A stretch of 64,000 nucleotides of DNA. It comes from an uncultured Chitinophagales bacterium. GTDB taxonomy: Bacteria > Bacteroidota > Bacteroidia > Chitinophagales > JAHDHT01. A program made the translations under genes and the position numbers. A model generated the notes under the pieces. It saw only the letters and a program-made list of their open reading frames with translations, did not search any database and was not told where the DNA came from. Shown here one piece after another: positions 62,380 to 64,000 of the stretch (positions are counted from its first letter, which is position 1; each line of letters opens with the position of its first letter). The stretch spans positions 19,851-83,850 of the forward strand of contig CALHDG010000130.1 in NCBI GenBank assembly GCA_938023075.1, read 5' to 3'.

Positions 62380-63366
62380 TTAAAAGGCAAACCGAACGCC
62401 AACGTTAATACCAATGGCACTATAAGCGCCGTCGCTGGCAAGAATTTTATGGGTTGTTTCTGGAGTTGAACCATAAGTTGTACCTAAAGGTAAGGTAAGT
62501 CCGTTTGGTAAATCAACCATAACATTATTGCTACTTTCATTAATGGCATTATCAATTTCAATTAGGTCAATTACATCTACAAATTCAGTATGCTTGTAAA
62601 CACTACCTAAAGAAAGTAAGGGCAAAATGTCATATATTTCTCCATCGCTCATGGTAGCAATTCCTATTTTTACCTCACTGGTTGCTCTTCGAATACGGAG
62701 GGCTGTAAAGGCTACTTCACCATATATAGATAGGTTGTCGTTAAGTGCATAATCAATACCTGCTACCGATTCAAAACCCACACTAAATTGTCCTTTAAAT
62801 TCGGCTTCCAGATCAAAGCGGTCAGCCGTTATCATGTCACCATTATCATTGATGTAATTTAAAATAGCAAATTGTTCATTCACCAAAAGCGGGTCATTTG
62901 CTTCTCTCCGTGCGGTTACCGAACCTGCTACCGGAATACATAAACCTACTTTGGCATAGGGTGTAATATCTCCGGTGCCTGCCTTAAAAAGCAAAGCTGG
63001 TGTTAAGCGCAAATGCCAGGCGTTCGTATAAGTTTTATAAAAACCATCTCCACTTATGGTGTCTTGAACTAAAATTTCTGGTGAAGCGAAGTAATACACA
63101 CCTAATTCAAAACCAAAATTTTCATTAAACATAAAACCGGGTTGTACAGAGGCTCTAAAACCTTGACCAGCGTTACTGTATTGATTAGTTATATTTTGTT
63201 GTGTAAAATTATTACCATCTTTTACAAAATCGTAGGTTAAACCAAAAGGTTCAGGAGTAATAGGAACGCCATAACCAACATTAGCACCCACATAAAATTG
63301 GGCAGATAGTTGAGTACTAATTAAAAAACCGGAGATTAATAGACTGATTAAAAAAGTTTTTTTCAT
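62380..63366 (-). CDS. Outer membrane beta-barrel protein
   Basis: The 328-residue protein has a signal peptide (FLISLLISGFLISTQLSAQ). An opacity-type barrel of alternating strands follows (FYVGANVGYGVPITPEPFG, FRASVQPGFMFNENFGFELG, GLCIPVAGSVTARR, SIYGEVAFTALRI). It ends in the classical outer membrane signature, SAIGINVGVRFAF, with a C-terminal Phe. The ligand is unknown. It is divergent from the acyl-CoA dehydrogenase gene. Confidence 0.88.
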   Translation of the reverse strand: MKKTFLISLLISGFLISTQLSAQFYVGANVGYGVPITPEPFGLTYDFVKDGNNFTQQNITNQYSNAGQGFRASVQPGFMFNENFGFELGVYYFASPEILVQDTISGDGFYKTYTNAWHLRLTPALLFKAGTGDITPYAKVGLCIPVAGSVTARREANDPLLVNEQFAILNYINDNGDMITADRFDLEAEFKGQFSVGFESVAGIDYALNDNLSIYGEVAFTALRIRRATSEVKIGIATMSDGEIYDILPLLSLGSVYKHTEFVDVIDLIEIDNAINESSNNVMVDLPNGLTLPLGTTYGSTPETTHKILASDGAYSAIGINVGVRFAF

Positions 63367-63455
63367 AATTTTTGCTTAATGTTTTGATATAAAAATTGCA
63401 ATATACAAACTAATTAGAATTGATTAAATTTGGAAATTGATTTAACGGAGTTTTT

Positions 63456-64000
63456 ATGAAAAGTAACAACCGTATATTAGAACCAACGGCGCGAAAGAGC
63501 CAGAACTTTTTCGAGAGTGATTTGATTTTACATCATTTTTTAAAAAAGTATTATTCTGAGGATGGCTTTTCTTACATGGAGAAAAAACTTAGTCGATTAG
63601 GTTTAAAGGCAGCCACAATAATGGATAAACTCTCTCAATTAGCTGATAAAAATCCGCCCATCTTACACAAAAGAAATGCTTTAGGAGAAGATATTAATGA
63701 AATTGAATTTCACCCGGCTTACGAAAGTTTAAAAGCAATTGCTGTTGAATCGGAGATGTTTCGAGTAAAGTGGGAGCCGAAATTAAAAGAACAATTTAAA
63801 GCAGAACGACATGCGCTCGGCTTTGGAGCAGGCTATTTATTTGCGATGGCAGAATGTGGCTTGTTTTGCCCCTTGTGTATGACGGACGGTGTTGCCCGAA
63901 TTATCAGTCGGTTTGCTAATGAAGAAGACCAAAAACGCTTGTTACCAAAAATTGCCACTTTGTATGCCAACGATTTATTTACTGGTGCCATGTTTTTAAC
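63456..64000 (+). CDS. Acyl-CoA dehydrogenase family protein (AidB-like), N-terminal part
   Basis: This partial gene runs off the right edge and is absent from the ORF track. Translation from ATG 63456 gives about 181 residues. SQNFFESDLILHHFLKKYYS, EFHPAYESLKAIAVESEMFR and ECGLFCPLCMTDGVARIISR are followed by DLFTGAMFLT at the edge. The last is the FAD/substrate-region GAMFLTEPxxGSD motif of AidB-like acyl-CoA dehydrogenases. The long N-terminal domain before the dehydrogenase core fits the AidB/large subfamily. The substrate is unknown. Confidence 0.85.
   Translation, partial: MKSNNRILEPTARKSQNFFESDLILHHFLKKYYSEDGFSYMEKKLSRLGLKAATIMDKLSQLADKNPPILHKRNALGEDINEIEFHPAYESLKAIAVESEMFRVKWEPKLKEQFKAERHALGFGAGYLFAMAECGLFCPLCMTDGVARIISRFANEEDQKRLLPKIATLYANDLFTGAMFL

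Noticed and set aside
1-64000. CRISPR array, prophage, integrase or rRNA
   Set aside because: No regularly spaced direct repeats with spacers, no phage or integrase genes and no rRNA were seen; the only clustered tandem repeat is the coding 9-bp repeat at 44402.

Overview
The window comes from a low-GC member of the Bacteroidota. The evidence is four proteins with signal peptides and C-terminal type IX secretion (T9SS) sorting domains, the start of a gliding gene (gldE-like) beside mutY-ssb, SprB-type repeats, TAnnTTTG promoter boxes in place of clear Shine-Dalgarno sites, frequent TTG/GTG starts, and paired ECF sigma/outer-membrane barrel genes. A Saprospiria/Chitinophagia-type marine or environmental lineage is my guess; the sequence does not prove it.

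Layout. 1-6.8 kb is conserved housekeeping: gldE (partial)-ssb-mutY on the minus strand, then HU, a TPR protein, a tiny basic COX24-like protein, RNase G and truA on the plus strand, with moaA converging. 7-13 kb is mixed: a sulfotransferase, an orphan DUF6922 protein, a Wzi-like barrel, a transglutaminase-like protein, a Nudix hydrolase and a frameshifted Uma2 gene. 13-29 kb holds a PASTA protein, T9SS cargo, rhodanese, tRNA-Val(GAC), a nucleoside phosphorylase, MscS, ilvE, rdgB, the first sigma/barrel cassette, dapF and pbpC. 29.1-31.5 kb is a very AT-rich two-gene cassette (B3/4-domain protein plus a SAM-methyltransferase fusion) with its own promoter. 31.6-46.5 kb has an acyl-CoA ligase, an LRR protein, an MFS transporter, queG, an EEP nuclease/phosphatase, a run of lipoprotein and envelope genes, the second sigma/barrel cassette and a seven-blade propeller. 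46.6-50 kb is pdhB, menE and menC. 50.5-53.8 kb is a five-gene signalling operon: two coiled-coil/scaffold proteins, a Ras-like GTPase with a degenerate switch II, a histidine kinase and a single-domain response regulator. The right end has a DNA exonuclease, TPR lipoproteins, a large Omp28/SprB T9SS protein, a serine-palmitoyltransferase-like enzyme, a Na+/solute symporter, an OM barrel and the start of an acyl-CoA dehydrogenase.

Three dispersed repeat families run between the genes and are poorly explained by the protein annotation. (1) Four copies of an element with a conserved GGTCCCG...CGGGGCT outer arm and an inner stem that covaries between copies (17.5, 24.5 inverted, 58.5 and 62.2 kb). 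(2) Three copies of a roughly 120-nt long-hairpin element (47.8, 50.3 inverted and 60.4 kb). (3) A roughly 230-bp MITE-like element with about 23-bp terminal inverted repeats, in two full copies (10.4 and 34.2 kb) plus one solo end (7.0 kb). Gene decay is visible as a macro-domain pseudogene, an Rpn/PDDEXK N-terminal fragment and the broken Uma2 gene.

The best candidates for an under-described system are the GTPase-scaffold-kinase operon, the B3/4-methyltransferase cassette and the covarying structured repeat. All function calls come from reading motifs by eye; no database search was possible.
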